Shown here in pieces: positions 28,219 to 36,501 of a stretch of 64,000 nt of DNA (position 1 is the stretch's first letter; every line of letters begins with the position of its first letter). The stretch is from Arthrobacter sp. B2a2-09 (GTDB taxonomy: Bacteria; Actinomycetota; Actinomycetes; Actinomycetales; Micrococcaceae): positions 23,733 to 87,732 of the forward strand of contig NZ_JAMXIC010000022.1 in NCBI RefSeq assembly GCF_027587375.1. Reading direction: 5' to 3'. The notes below the pieces were generated by a model that searched no databases, had not been told where the DNA came from, and worked only from the letters and a program-made list of their open reading frames with translations. A program made the position numbers and the translations under genes.

Positions 28219-29571
28219 ATGAAAAAGAAAGTACTCGGCGCCGTCGCCGCGGCCGCTGTGGCCACCCTCGCCCTCACCGCTTGCGGGAGCGGAGGAGGTA
28301 GCAGTGCCGATTCCGCCAAGGGCGAGATCAGCTACTGGCTCTGGGACTCCAACCAGCTTCCCGCCTACCAGCAGTGCGCCGATGACTTCCACAAGGCCAA
28401 CCCGGATATCACCGTCAAGATCACCCAGACGGGCTGGGATGACTACTGGGGCAAGATCACCAACGGGATGGCCTCCGGCACCGCCCCGGATGTCTTCACC
28501 GACCACCTTTCCAAGTTCCCGGACTTCATCAAGACCAAACAGCTCGTCCCGCTCGATGACGCGGTGTCCACGGACAAGGTGGACCTCACCCAGTACAACG
28601 ACGGCCTTGCAAACCTCTGGGTGGGCCAAGATGGCAAGCGCTACGGCCTCCCGAAGGACTGGGACACCGTTGGCCTCTTCTACAACAAGAAGATGGCCGC
28701 CGACGCCGGCCTCTCGCCTGCGCAAATGGCCTCCCTGAGCTGGAACCCGCAGGACGGCGGAAGCTACGAGAAGGCCATCGCGCACCTGACCGTCGATAAG
28801 AACGGCAAGCGCGGCGACGAGGCAGGCTTCGACAAGAACAACGTCGCGGTGTTCGGGCTCGGCCTGCCGGGTTCTGATGCCGAAAACGCCGGACAGACCC
28901 AGTGGAGCTTCCTCTCAGCCACCACGGGCTGGAGCGCCACGGACAAGACCCCCTGGGGCTCGCACTTCAACTACGATGACAAGCGCGTCCAGGACACCAT
29001 CGCTTGGTGGGCTTCGCTCGCCCAGAAGGGTTACATGCCCAAGCTCGAGACTACGGTGGGTGCCAACGCACCTGACGCCTTCGGCGCCGGCAAGGCCGCT
29101 ATCAACGCCAATGGCGACTGGATGATCGGCCAGTACAAGGGTTACAAGGGCATCGACCTCGGCATCGCCCCAACCCCAACCGGAGTTGACGGCAAGAACG
29201 CCTCCATGTTCAACGGTCTGGCCGACTCCATCTGGGCCGGGACCAAGAAGAAGGACGCTTCCATCAAGTGGGTCGAGTACCTCGGTTCCTCGGCCTGCCA
29301 GGACGTCGTGGCCTCCAAGGCTGTCGTCTTCCCCGCAATCAAGACCTCCACCGACAAGGCCGCCGCGGCCTTCGCGGCAAAGGGAATTGACGTCTCCGCC
29401 TTCACCGAGCACGTCAAGGACAAGTCCACCTTCCTGCTACCCATCACGGACAACGCCGCCAAGGTTGCGGGCATCATGAAGCCGGCCATGGACGCCGTCA
29501 TCGCGGGCAAGTCCCCGGCGAGCTCACTGACCGACGCCAACAACCAGGTCAACGCCCTCTTCTCGAAATAG
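28219..29571 (+). CDS. Sugar ABC transporter substrate-binding lipoprotein (alpha-galactoside module)
   Basis: A 450-residue CUT1-type solute-binding protein. The N-terminal signal KKKVLGAVAAAAVATLALTA ends in the lipobox LTAC (Cys at about 20), so it is a lipidated Sec substrate. The mature protein shows SBP_bac_1 features (EISYWLWDSNQLPAYQ; GKRYGLPKDWDTVGLFYNK). ATG 28219 with GAAAGG upstream is chosen over an ATG at 28186. Last transporter component before the GH36 gene. Confidence 0.92.
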   Translation: MKKKVLGAVAAAAVATLALTACGSGGGSSADSAKGEISYWLWDSNQLPAYQQCADDFHKANPDITVKITQTGWDDYWGKITNGMASGTAPDVFTDHLSKFPDFIKTKQLVPLDDAVSTDKVDLTQYNDGLANLWVGQDGKRYGLPKDWDTVGLFYNKKMAADAGLSPAQMASLSWNPQDGGSYEKAIAHLTVDKNGKRGDEAGFDKNNVAVFGLGLPGSDAENAGQTQWSFLSATTGWSATDKTPWGSHFNYDDKRVQDTIAWWASLAQKGYMPKLETTVGANAPDAFGAGKAAINANGDWMIGQYKGYKGIDLGIAPTPTGVDGKNASMFNGLADSIWAGTKKKDASIKWVEYLGSSACQDVVASKAVVFPAIKTSTDKAAAAFAAKGIDVSAFTEHVKDKSTFLLPITDNAAKVAGIMKPAMDAVIAGKSPASSLTDANNQVNALFSK

Positions 29572-29577
29572 TCCCCC

Positions 29578-29607
29578 GCGGGAGCCCTGCAGCGGCCGGG
29601 CTCCCGC
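29578..29607 (+). terminator. Strong hairpin after the binding-protein gene
   Basis: GCGGGAGCCC (29578-29587) pairs perfectly with GGGCTCCCGC (29598-29607). The lack of a T-run suggests an attenuator or mRNA stabiliser rather than a full terminator. Confidence 0.6.
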
Positions 29608-29649
29608 TATCCTGATCAGCAAGTTCTTCACGCTGCAGACCTCCGAACC

Positions 29650-29695
29650 AGTCCGGACGCCGCCGCTTCACTCCTTTGACGGCGGCGCCCGGACT
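29650..29695 (+). other. Second intercistronic hairpin before GH36
   Basis: AGTCCGG-a-CGCCGCCG (29650-29665) pairs with CGGCGGCG-c-CCGGACT (29680-29695), fifteen pairs and one mismatch, in the leader of the alpha-galactosidase gene. Confidence 0.65.
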
Positions 29696-29748
29696 CTCCA
29701 CTTCCCCGTAACGCGACACAACGACTCCCTTGAAAAGAGAACCAGCCC

Positions 29749-31938
29749 ATGGACCCGCTCCACCTCCGTTCCGCCGGCACAAGCCTGGTGGTCAGTTTCG
29801 ATAACGGAGAGGCCGAAGTCATCCACTGGGGTGCCGATCTCGGCAGCACCCTCCCGGACCTCGCCATTCTGGGCGAACCCATCCCGCACTCCGCCGCCGA
29901 CGCCAACGTACCGGCGACGCTCCTCCCGCAAGGTTCCTCCGCATGGCAGGGCCGCCCGGGCCTGCGAGGCCAGCGAATCGCCGACGGCGTCCCGGGACTG
30001 GACTTTTCGGTCCGGCTTCGCGTCGTGGAAGTGCAGGCTGACGGCAGCTCCGGCGTCGCCTCTGCAGCGATTGTCCAGAGGGATCCCGACGCCGGAATCA
30101 CCGTGACGTCCAACCTCACGCTTCACCCCGGCGGCCTTCTCGAACTGCGCCACACGGCAGTCAACGACGGCACGTCCCCCTTCCAGCTCGACGAACTGGC
30201 CACCGTCCTCCCGGTGGGGCCCGACGCCGTCGAACTCCTCGACCTCACCGGGCGCTGGTGCCGCGAACGCCACCCGCAGCGCCGGCCCGTCCAGCAAGGC
30301 ACCTGGGTACGCACGGGACGCCACGGCCGCACAGGGCACGATTCCTCGCTGCTTTTCGCGGCGGGTACAGCCGGATTCGGCAACCGCCACGGGAAAGTCT
30401 GGGCCACCCACTTGGCTTGGAGCGGCAACCACGAACAATTCGCCGACACCGTGGCCGATGGCCGCACCATGATCGGCGGCTCTGAGCTCCTGGGCCCGGC
30501 CGAAGTAGTGCTTGAGCCCGGCGAGGGCTACACCACGCCCGCACTCTTTGCCGCCTACTCGGACCGCGGCCTGGATGGCATCAGCGAAGCCTTCTACAGC
30601 TGGTTCCGGTCCCGCCCGCATCACGTCCTTCCCGCGGCTTCCACGGGCCTCCCCACCGGCAAGCCCCGTCCCGTGGTCCTCAACACCTGGGAGGCTGTGT
30701 ACTTCGACCACAAGCTGGACACCCTGATCGAGCTCGCGGAGTCCGCGGCGGAGCTGGGCGTTGAGCGCTTCGTGCTCGACGACGGCTGGTTCCGCGGGCG
30801 CCGCGACGATCATGCCGGCTTGGGCGATTGGTACGTCGACGAAACCCTTTGGCCCGATGGCCTGACGCCGCTCGTCGAGGCCGTGAACTCCCACGGCATG
30901 GAATTCGGGCTCTGGGTGGAACCGGAAATGATCAACCTGGATTCCGATGTTGCCCGAGCGCACCCCGACTGGATCGTGGGCCCCGCGGCCCTCTCCCACA
31001 AGGACGGCGGCCGCCTCCCCCTGGAATGGCGCCACCAGCACATCATCGACCTCGTCAACCCCGCGGCCTGGCAGTACGTCTTCGAGCGGATCGACGCCCT
31101 GCTTGGGGAAAACAACATTAAGTACCTCAAATGGGACCAGAACCGGGACCTCAGCGAGCACGGCCATGCAGGCCGTGCATCCGTACACGCGCAGACCCTG
31201 GCCGCCTACCGGCTCTTCGACGAGCTCCGCAAGGCCCACCCCGGCGTCGAGATCGAAAGCTGCTCTTCCGGTGGGGCCCGGGTGGACCTCGGCATCCTTG
31301 AGCGAACCGACCGGATCTGGGGATCGGACTGCAACGACGCCCTCGAGAGGCAGACCATCCAACGCTGGACCGGCGTCGTGGTTCCACCGGAACTAGTGGG
31401 CGGGCACATCGGCCCCACCACCTCACACACCACGGCCCGCACCCACGATCTCTCCTTCCGCGCCATCACTGCGTTGTTTGGGCACTTCGGCATGGAATGG
31501 GATGTCCGCCAGGTGCAGGGTGCCGAACGCGAGGAACTCAAACGCTTCATCGAACTCTACAAAGAGCACCGCGGGCTCATCCACAGCGGGCGGATGGTCC
31601 GCGCGGACGTCCCGGACGACTCGCTGATGCTGCACGGCGTCGTGTCCGACGACGGCGGGTCCGCACTGTTCGCCGTCGTCAGCACCCGGACGTCATTCGC
31701 CGAACAACCCGGCCGCGTGGCCATTCCGGGCCTCGACCCCGGGCGTTCCTACATGGTGCAGGCCATTTTCCCGGCCCCCGGCGACGCCGACTACGCCCGC
31801 ACGTTCACCCAGGTGCAACCGCCGGCATGGTTGCCATCCGGGGCTGAGGTAAGTGGCCGCTTCCTGGCAGAGGTGGGGCTTCCTATGCCGGTCCTGAACC
31901 CGGAGCACGCGCTGCTGCTCCGCATCACTGCGGTGTAG
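29749..31938 (+). CDS. Alpha-galactosidase, glycoside hydrolase family 36
   Basis: Intracellular GH36 enzyme of 729 residues, family length. The N-terminal beta-sandwich (about 1-310) precedes the catalytic barrel with RFVLDDGWFRGRRDD (about 342), WVEPEMIN, the nucleophile Asp in LKWDQNRD (about 463) and the acid/base Asp in GSDCNDALER (about 526). No signal peptide, so it would hydrolyse imported raffinose- or melibiose-type sugars. Start ATG 29749 follows AAAAGAGAACC. It completes the operon headed by the LacI-controlled permease. Confidence 0.95.
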   Translation: MDPLHLRSAGTSLVVSFDNGEAEVIHWGADLGSTLPDLAILGEPIPHSAADANVPATLLPQGSSAWQGRPGLRGQRIADGVPGLDFSVRLRVVEVQADGSSGVASAAIVQRDPDAGITVTSNLTLHPGGLLELRHTAVNDGTSPFQLDELATVLPVGPDAVELLDLTGRWCRERHPQRRPVQQGTWVRTGRHGRTGHDSSLLFAAGTAGFGNRHGKVWATHLAWSGNHEQFADTVADGRTMIGGSELLGPAEVVLEPGEGYTTPALFAAYSDRGLDGISEAFYSWFRSRPHHVLPAASTGLPTGKPRPVVLNTWEAVYFDHKLDTLIELAESAAELGVERFVLDDGWFRGRRDDHAGLGDWYVDETLWPDGLTPLVEAVNSHGMEFGLWVEPEMINLDSDVARAHPDWIVGPAALSHKDGGRLPLEWRHQHIIDLVNPAAWQYVFERIDALLGENNIKYLKWDQNRDLSEHGHAGRASVHAQTLAAYRLFDELRKAHPGVEIESCSSGGARVDLGILERTDRIWGSDCNDALERQTIQRWTGVVVPPELVGGHIGPTTSHTTARTHDLSFRAITALFGHFGMEWDVRQVQGAEREELKRFIELYKEHRGLIHSGRMVRADVPDDSLMLHGVVSDDGGSALFAVVSTRTSFAEQPGRVAIPGLDPGRSYMVQAIFPAPGDADYARTFTQVQPPAWLPSGAEVSGRFLAEVGLPMPVLNPEHALLLRITAV

Positions 31939-31946
31939 TTGCTGTT

Positions 31947-32031
31947 CGGTGTTTCTTGCGCTGGCGCCAGGAGTCTCACAGCAGGGGTCTCTCAGCGGGA
32001 GTCTCACAGCGGGGCGGCGTAAGAAACACCG
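31947..32031. repeat. Inverted repeat enclosing three 14-bp direct repeats
   Basis: CGGTGTTTCTT (31947-31957) pairs with AAGAAACACCG (32021-32031). Inside, GGAGTCTCACAGC occurs at 31970 and 31998 with a variant, GGGGTCTCTCAGC, at 31984: period exactly 14. It separates GH36 from aroQ and may terminate the operon. Confidence 0.75.
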
Positions 32032-32050
32032 GGCAGGCTCCGCACACCGA

Positions 32051-32056
32051 TAGATT
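32051..32056 (+). promoter_or_regulatory. Probable -10 of aroQ, leaderless
   Basis: TAGATT ends seven bases before the ATG at 32064, consistent with initiation at or just before the start codon. Confidence 0.45.
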
Positions 32057-32063
32057 GGGAGTC

Positions 32064-32528
32064 ATGACTGAAGCTCCCACCGCCACCGAAGCCGGTCGCG
32101 GCACCATCCTCGTCCTCAACGGCCCCAACCTGAACTTGCTGGGCACGCGCGAGCCGGAAAAGTACGGCACCTCCACTTTGGCCGACGTCGAACAGCTCGC
32201 CATGGCAGCCGCCGAGGCCAACGGCTTCACCGTGGACTGCGTGCAGTCGAATCACGAAGGCGACCTCATTGACGCCATCCACAGCGCGCGCGGAACCGCT
32301 GTCGGGATCGTCATCAACGCAGGTGCATACACGCACACTTCCGTGGCGCTGCGGGACGCCCTTGCAGCAGTGCAGCTTCCCGCCGTCGAGGTCCACATCA
32401 CCAATGTGCACCAGCGCGAGGAATTCCGTCACCATTCCTACCTCTCCCCGGTATGCTCCGCGGTGATCGTCGGCGCAGGAGTCCAGGGCTACAAGCTGGC
32501 CATCGACTACCTCGCCACCGCGGTCTAG
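32064..32528 (+). CDS. aroQ: 3-dehydroquinate dehydratase, type II
   Basis: Shikimate-pathway enzyme forming 3-dehydroshikimate, 154 residues, dodecameric in relatives. ILVLNGPNLNLLGTREPEKYG (starting about residue 15) contains the conserved Arg/Tyr lid loop, SNHEGDLIDAIH the substrate-binding loop, and VHITNVHQREEFRHHSY the catalytic His region. ATG 32064 is chosen; the frame extends upstream only through the repeat region. Confidence 0.95.
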   Translation: MTEAPTATEAGRGTILVLNGPNLNLLGTREPEKYGTSTLADVEQLAMAAAEANGFTVDCVQSNHEGDLIDAIHSARGTAVGIVINAGAYTHTSVALRDALAAVQLPAVEVHITNVHQREEFRHHSYLSPVCSAVIVGAGVQGYKLAIDYLATAV

Positions 32529-32549
32529 AAGACTCGCCCGCTTCTCCGG

Positions 32550-32630
32550 GGGACATGCTCATTCTTCGTCGCCAGCGCTGGACATATGCGCATTATGTCC
32601 AGTGCTCAGATCAAGGGCTGAGCATGTCCC
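32550..32630. repeat. Dispersed palindrome family 2 (GGACATG), copy 1
   Basis: The outer arms GGGACATGCTCA (32550-32561) and TGAGCATGTCCC (32619-32630) are perfect. An inner hairpin pairs 32575-32586 with 32594-32605 with one mismatch around TGCGCAT. A related element occurs in the opposite orientation at 48121-48205. Here it separates convergent aroQ and marP. Confidence 0.85.
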
Positions 32631-32642
32631 TTGGTGGGCAGG

Positions 32643-33830
32643 CTACTTCTTGGTGCACTGGCCCGACGACACTGCCGCGCTCAGGGATGGTGCTTGCTGG
32701 GCCACTGGCGAGAGCTCGTCCATGGTGAGGGCATAGCCCACTGCCACATCCGAAGTGGTCTTGGCGAAGACCACGCCGGCAACCTGTCCCTGGGTCGTCA
32801 GCAGAGGACCACCCGAATTGCCCGGCTGCACGTCTCCGGCCAGCTTGTAGACCTGTTCCGGGGACGGGTTGTTGCCGTAAATGTCCGGGACCAGCAGGGT
32901 CGAGATGCCCTCGACCGCGGCTGGTTTGGACTGGAACGGACCGCCGTGAGGGTAGCCGGCGAAGGCCGCGGGTGAGCCGGCCGGGAGATCGGCGCTCAAT
33001 TGCAGCGGCGCGGTCGGGAGGCCGTCGACGGCGAGCACGGCCAGGTCGCGCTGGCTGTCGAAGTAGACCACACGGCCGGGCAACGCACCGCCGTCGGGGA
33101 TTTCCACTACAGGCTGCGACACGCCAGCCACTACGTGCGCGTTGGTCACCACGCGGCCAGCGGAGACCACGAATCCGGAACCCGTCTGGTTTTGGCCGCA
33201 CTGGTAGGCCGTGCCGGCAATCTTCAGCACTGAGTGGGCCGCATTGTTGAGTGCGGGAGTGTCCGTGCTGGTGTTCGGAATAGGCACAGGAGCCACGGGG
33301 CCGATGCCCTCGATGAGCTGCGGAATGCCGTTGCCCATGACCGTGGAACGCAGTTGCGCGACGCCGGCCTTGACGGGTGTGGGCGTCATGGTATCGATGA
33401 AACGGATCACCTTGGAATCGGCCAGCTGCTGCGAAACGAACGGCACACCCAAGGAGCCGATGCTGAACGCCAACATGGACATGACTAGGGCCGCGACAAC
33501 CAGGCTGACGAAACCACCCAGCAGGCGGTCCAGGGCGTGCAGTGGCTGGATGCGCACGGCCTTGCGGACCTTCTGGCCGATCCAAGTACCGAGACCGTGC
33601 CCCAGGACAATGAGCACCACGGCCGAGCCGATAATGGCGGTCAACCTCCAGCCGCTGTCCTTCACCCAGTCGCCGACGAGCGGGACCGCAATGAAAGCGG
33701 CCACTGCTCCTACGGCGAAGCCTGCGATTCCACCGAGCGTCACAAAGAAGCCGTTGCGAAGTCCGTAGATCAGGTAGGAAAGAAGCGTCAGAATCAACGC
33801 CAGGTCCAAGATGGTCAAGCCGAACACCAA
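32643..33830 (-). CDS. marP: MarP-family membrane serine protease
   Basis: A 395-residue membrane protease. Four N-terminal transmembrane helices (about 5-130) make a CvpA-like domain; the periplasmic trypsin-like domain (about 185-390) has the catalytic triad His in VVTNAHVVAG (about 228), Asp in SQRDLAVL (about 262) and Ser in PGNSGGPLL (about 338). Two cysteines (CGQNQTG near 209 and QC near the C-terminus) match the regulatory disulphide known in mycobacterial MarP. MarP is required for acid and oxidative resistance in mycobacteria; the same role here is inference. Confidence 0.9.
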   Translation of the reverse strand: MVFGLTILDLALILTLLSYLIYGLRNGFFVTLGGIAGFAVGAVAAFIAVPLVGDWVKDSGWRLTAIIGSAVVLIVLGHGLGTWIGQKVRKAVRIQPLHALDRLLGGFVSLVVAALVMSMLAFSIGSLGVPFVSQQLADSKVIRFIDTMTPTPVKAGVAQLRSTVMGNGIPQLIEGIGPVAPVPIPNTSTDTPALNNAAHSVLKIAGTAYQCGQNQTGSGFVVSAGRVVTNAHVVAGVSQPVVEIPDGGALPGRVVYFDSQRDLAVLAVDGLPTAPLQLSADLPAGSPAAFAGYPHGGPFQSKPAAVEGISTLLVPDIYGNNPSPEQVYKLAGDVQPGNSGGPLLTTQGQVAGVVFAKTTSDVAVGYALTMDELSPVAQQAPSLSAAVSSGQCTKK

Positions 33831-34074
33831 AGCTCCTCACAGCCGAGTAAGCCCCAATTGTAGTTGCACAGACTGACAGCTTCCCTTCGGAAGCAAGCTG
33901 TCATCCAGGTCGAGAAGCCGCCGCCCAGCGGAGCATTCCCGGCGGGTTGGGGCGCGATTTTGGGGGTCTTCCGCGTGATTTAGGGCGTTTCGGCTGCCAA
34001 GTACGTCACAGACGCGACAAAATTCTGAAACAATGGCTGAAGCGCCCCAGCCGAACTTTTACTCAGGAGATTTC

Positions 34075-34752
34075 ATGGATATCGAGGTATTGCGCCGCGC
34101 ACCCCTCTTCGCCACCCTTGACGACGACGCTTTCCGTCTGCTGACGGACGAACTCACAGAGGTGGACCTTTCACGCGGAGCGTCTGTTTTCCGCGAGGGA
34201 GATCAGGGTGACCAGCTCTACTTCATTGTGTCCGGCAAGGTTAAGCTCGGCCGCACTTCTCCGGACGGCCGCGAATCCCTTTTGGCCATCCTCGGCCCGG
34301 GCGAGCTCTTCGGCGAAATGGCCCTGTTCGACCCCAGCCCGCGCACTGCAACGGCCACGGCCGTTTCCGAGACCCGCCTCGCAGGCCTGAAGAACGAAAG
34401 CCTCAACGCCCTGCTGCGCACTCGCCCCGAGGTTTCCGCACAGTTGCTGCAGGCGCTCGCCCGCCGCCTGCGCCGCACCAACGACTCCCTGTCCGACCTC
34501 GTGTTCTCGGACGTCCCGGGCCGCGTCGCCAAGGCCCTGCTGGACCTCGCGGACCGCTTCGGCCGGCCCGCGACCGACGGCGTCCTGGTTGCCCACGAAC
34601 TCACGCAGGAAGAACTGGCCCAGCTGGTCGGAGCCTCCCGCGAGACGGTCAACAAGGCCCTCGCCGAGTTCGTCCAGCGCGGCTGGCTCCGACTGGAAGC
34701 CCGCGCAGTAGTCATCCTGGACATGCAGCGCCTGCGCCAGCGCTCCCGCTAA
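34075..34752 (+). CDS. Crp/Fnr-family regulator (Crp/GlxR type)
   Basis: A cAMP-receptor-like global regulator of 225 residues. The cyclic-nucleotide-binding domain includes GDQLYFIVSGKVKLGR (about 45-60), LFGEMALFDPSPRTATATA (about 83-101) with the Glu and Arg that contact cAMP, and the HTH QEELAQLVGASRETVNKALAEF (about 178-199). It closely resembles actinobacterial Crp/GlxR proteins, sharing TNDSLSDLVFSDVPGRVAK. ATG 34075 has AGGAG six bases upstream; an ATG at 34033 is weaker. Confidence 0.93.
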   Translation: MDIEVLRRAPLFATLDDDAFRLLTDELTEVDLSRGASVFREGDQGDQLYFIVSGKVKLGRTSPDGRESLLAILGPGELFGEMALFDPSPRTATATAVSETRLAGLKNESLNALLRTRPEVSAQLLQALARRLRRTNDSLSDLVFSDVPGRVAKALLDLADRFGRPATDGVLVAHELTQEELAQLVGASRETVNKALAEFVQRGWLRLEARAVVILDMQRLRQRSR

Positions 34753-34758
34753 TTTCCT

Positions 34759-34820
34759 GCGACACAGAAAATGCCTGGCGACACCGGAATTCCGTTGTCG
34801 CCAGGCATTTTTCGTGTCGC
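34759..34820. terminator. Bidirectional terminator between crp and a Nudix gene
   Basis: GCGACAC (34759-34765) pairs with GTGTCGC (34814-34820), and the inner AAAATGCCTGGCGACA (34768-34783) pairs with 34796-34811. A- and T-tracts flank the GC stem on both strands, suiting the convergent genes. Confidence 0.9.
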
Positions 34821-34840
34821 CAGCGGATTGGCGCTCCTGC

Positions 34841-35752
34841 TCAGCGCTCCCGCTGCGGCTCCCCTGAAACCGTCCGGGCCGCTTCGACTTCGAGCATGAG
34901 TGCACCATCCTCGTCGACGAGCCGCGGCTGGTACATGTGGGGCTTGCGCTTGTAGCTGAGGTACGCAATGCAGCCTTGGGCAGCGGCCATCTTTTCGAGG
35001 ATGATCTCCGAGCCCGGCACCAGCAATTGGCCAAGTGACAGGCCCACCGTGTTTTCCTGGCCGATTTCGTCCCCAAGTGCCGGGGACTCGCGCTCGGCCA
35101 TGAGTTTGGAAACACACACCCAACGCCCCCAGACACCCTTGCTCGCCAGCAGCGAGGGCTGCTGGCTAACAGGAAGGGTGGCAGCGAAGTAGCGGGTGTT
35201 GAAGCGCCGGTGCGCAAAGTCCGGGCTGAGCCAGTTGACGAGCGGCTTGAGCAGGTCCGTCCGCAGCGACAAGCCACGCTTGGCCAGGACATCCGTGAAC
35301 GACTTGTCCTGGGCTGCGACGGCCTCGCGGGCCTTCATCCACTCGGGAGTAGACGTTGCCTCCACTGTGGAGGACAGGTCGGGGCCGGCCAGCAACACGC
35401 CGGTTTCCTCGAACAGTTCGCGGATGGCACCCACCACATGGCGGCGGGCAAGTCCGACGTCGGCGATCCCTAGCGCCTCAGCCCAATGCTGAGGCGCGGG
35501 GCCGAGCCAGCCGAGGGCGTCGTCGTCGGTGGGTTCCAGCGATCCGCCGGGAAACGCGACAACGCCCAACGGCGAGGAACCGGGACGGTAACCCATCCAG
35601 GCTTCCAGGCCGGTAGGCGAATCGCGGAGCAGAACAACAGATGATGCAAAACGCGCGGCGCGGGGGGCCCGTTCGCCGAGCTCAAGCCAGTTCCGTGCAG
35701 CCCCTTCTAGTTCGGGGGGTAACGCAAACAGGCGTCGGGCTAGTTGTGGCAA
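34841..35752 (-). CDS. Nudix hydrolase (NUDT19-like)
   Basis: A 303-residue Nudix-fold protein. The box is split: GVVAFPGGSLEPTDDD (about 62-77) is followed by ~27 residues and then HVVGAIRELFEETGVLL (about 104-120). This insertion is typical of NUDT19-like/acyl-CoA diphosphatase relatives. The REL-EE metal ligands are intact. The convergent crp gene and terminator lie downstream. Probably co-transcribed with the RidA gene 17 bases upstream. Confidence 0.8.
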   Translation of the reverse strand: MPQLARRLFALPPELEGAARNWLELGERAPRAARFASSVVLLRDSPTGLEAWMGYRPGSSPLGVVAFPGGSLEPTDDDALGWLGPAPQHWAEALGIADVGLARRHVVGAIRELFEETGVLLAGPDLSSTVEATSTPEWMKAREAVAAQDKSFTDVLAKRGLSLRTDLLKPLVNWLSPDFAHRRFNTRYFAATLPVSQQPSLLASKGVWGRWVCVSKLMAERESPALGDEIGQENTVGLSLGQLLVPGSEIILEKMAAAQGCIAYLSYKRKPHMYQPRLVDEDGALMLEVEAARTVSGEPQRER

Positions 35753-35769
35753 TTGAGTGAACCGGTTCC

Positions 35770-36306
35770 TTAGCTGAATTCAGCGATCAACTCGACCTCA
35801 ACGGGAGAGTCGAGCGGAAGGACTGCAACGCCGACGGCGGAACGCGCGTGCTGCCCTTTGTCGCCGAAGACACGCCCGAGGAGCTCGGATGCACCATTGA
35901 TTACACCGGGCTGGCCAGTGAAGGAGGTATCGGAGGCCACGAAGCCGACGACCTTCACGATGCGCGTGATGCGGTCGAGGTCTCCGATGACGCTCTTGAC
36001 GGCAGCCAAGGCATTGACAGCACAGACGGCTGCATACATCTGCGCGTCTTCCGGAGACACTGTGGGCTCTTCCGAAAGGCCTTCGTCGCCCTTGGAGACT
36101 TTGCCCGTAGCTTCGAGTTTGCCGTTAATAAAGGGCAGCTGTCCGGAGGTGTACACGTGGTTGCCGGAAACGATGGCCGGAACGTAGGCGGCCACCGGAG
36201 CGGCAACAGCCGGCAGGGTCAGTCCAAGTTCGGCAAGGCGCTGCTCGACGGCGGATGCCGGAGCTGTGGAATCCGCGCCAACGGTGGCTTCTGCGGGGGT
36301 TGTCAT
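35770..36306 (-). CDS. RidA-family (YjgF/YER057c/UK114) protein
   Basis: Predicted enamine/imine deaminase, 178 residues. The N-terminal ~25 residues are an Ala/Thr-rich extension; the core contains GNHVYTSGQLPFINGKLE (about 49-66), VCAVNALAAVKSVIGDLDRI, and GFVASDTSFTGQPGVINGAS. The C-terminal Arg of RidA proper appears as ARSAVGVAVLPLDSPVEVE, the usual end of the family. ATG 36306 follows AGGGAGAAG. Probable role: quenching reactive 2-aminoacrylate-like intermediates. Operon with the small DUF4177 gene (2-base gap). Confidence 0.85.
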   Translation of the reverse strand: MTTPAEATVGADSTAPASAVEQRLAELGLTLPAVAAPVAAYVPAIVSGNHVYTSGQLPFINGKLEATGKVSKGDEGLSEEPTVSPEDAQMYAAVCAVNALAAVKSVIGDLDRITRIVKVVGFVASDTSFTGQPGVINGASELLGRVFGDKGQHARSAVGVAVLPLDSPVEVELIAEFS

Positions 36307-36308
36307 TG

Positions 36309-36464
36309 TTACTGCTTCTCCCTCTTCAAGTATGCAACAAGTCCGTTTCCATCGGGTCCGGGAACAACCTGGACGAGCTCCCAGCCGTCCTCTCCCCACT
36401 GGTCCAGAATCTGCTTTGTGGCGTGAATGATGAGCGGAATCGTCGCGTACTCCCATTTGGTCAT
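36309..36464 (-). CDS. DUF4177 small protein
   Basis: A 51-residue protein, MTKWEYATIPLIIHATKQIL at the start and WGEDGWELVQVV in the middle; this W-E-Y...GxxGWELV pattern defines DUF4177. Function unknown. It is co-directional with the RidA gene two bases downstream and divergent from the PBP gene, whose ATG lies 38 bases away, so the two promoters must overlap. Confidence 0.85.
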   Translation of the reverse strand: MTKWEYATIPLIIHATKQILDQWGEDGWELVQVVPGPDGNGLVAYLKREKQ

Positions 36465-36501
36465 GAAAGAAAGACTAGCCCTTGCCGGTAAAGTGGAGAA
36501 C

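Noticed and set aside
29578..29695. Two hairpins considered as a riboswitch before GH36.
   Set aside because: They are plain GC stems without any recognisable aptamer core; mRNA stabilisation or attenuation is simpler.
33831..34074. A TGTGA-N6-TCACA Crp site controlling crp itself.
   Set aside because: Only half-sites (GTCACA, CGTGA) were found; no full palindrome.
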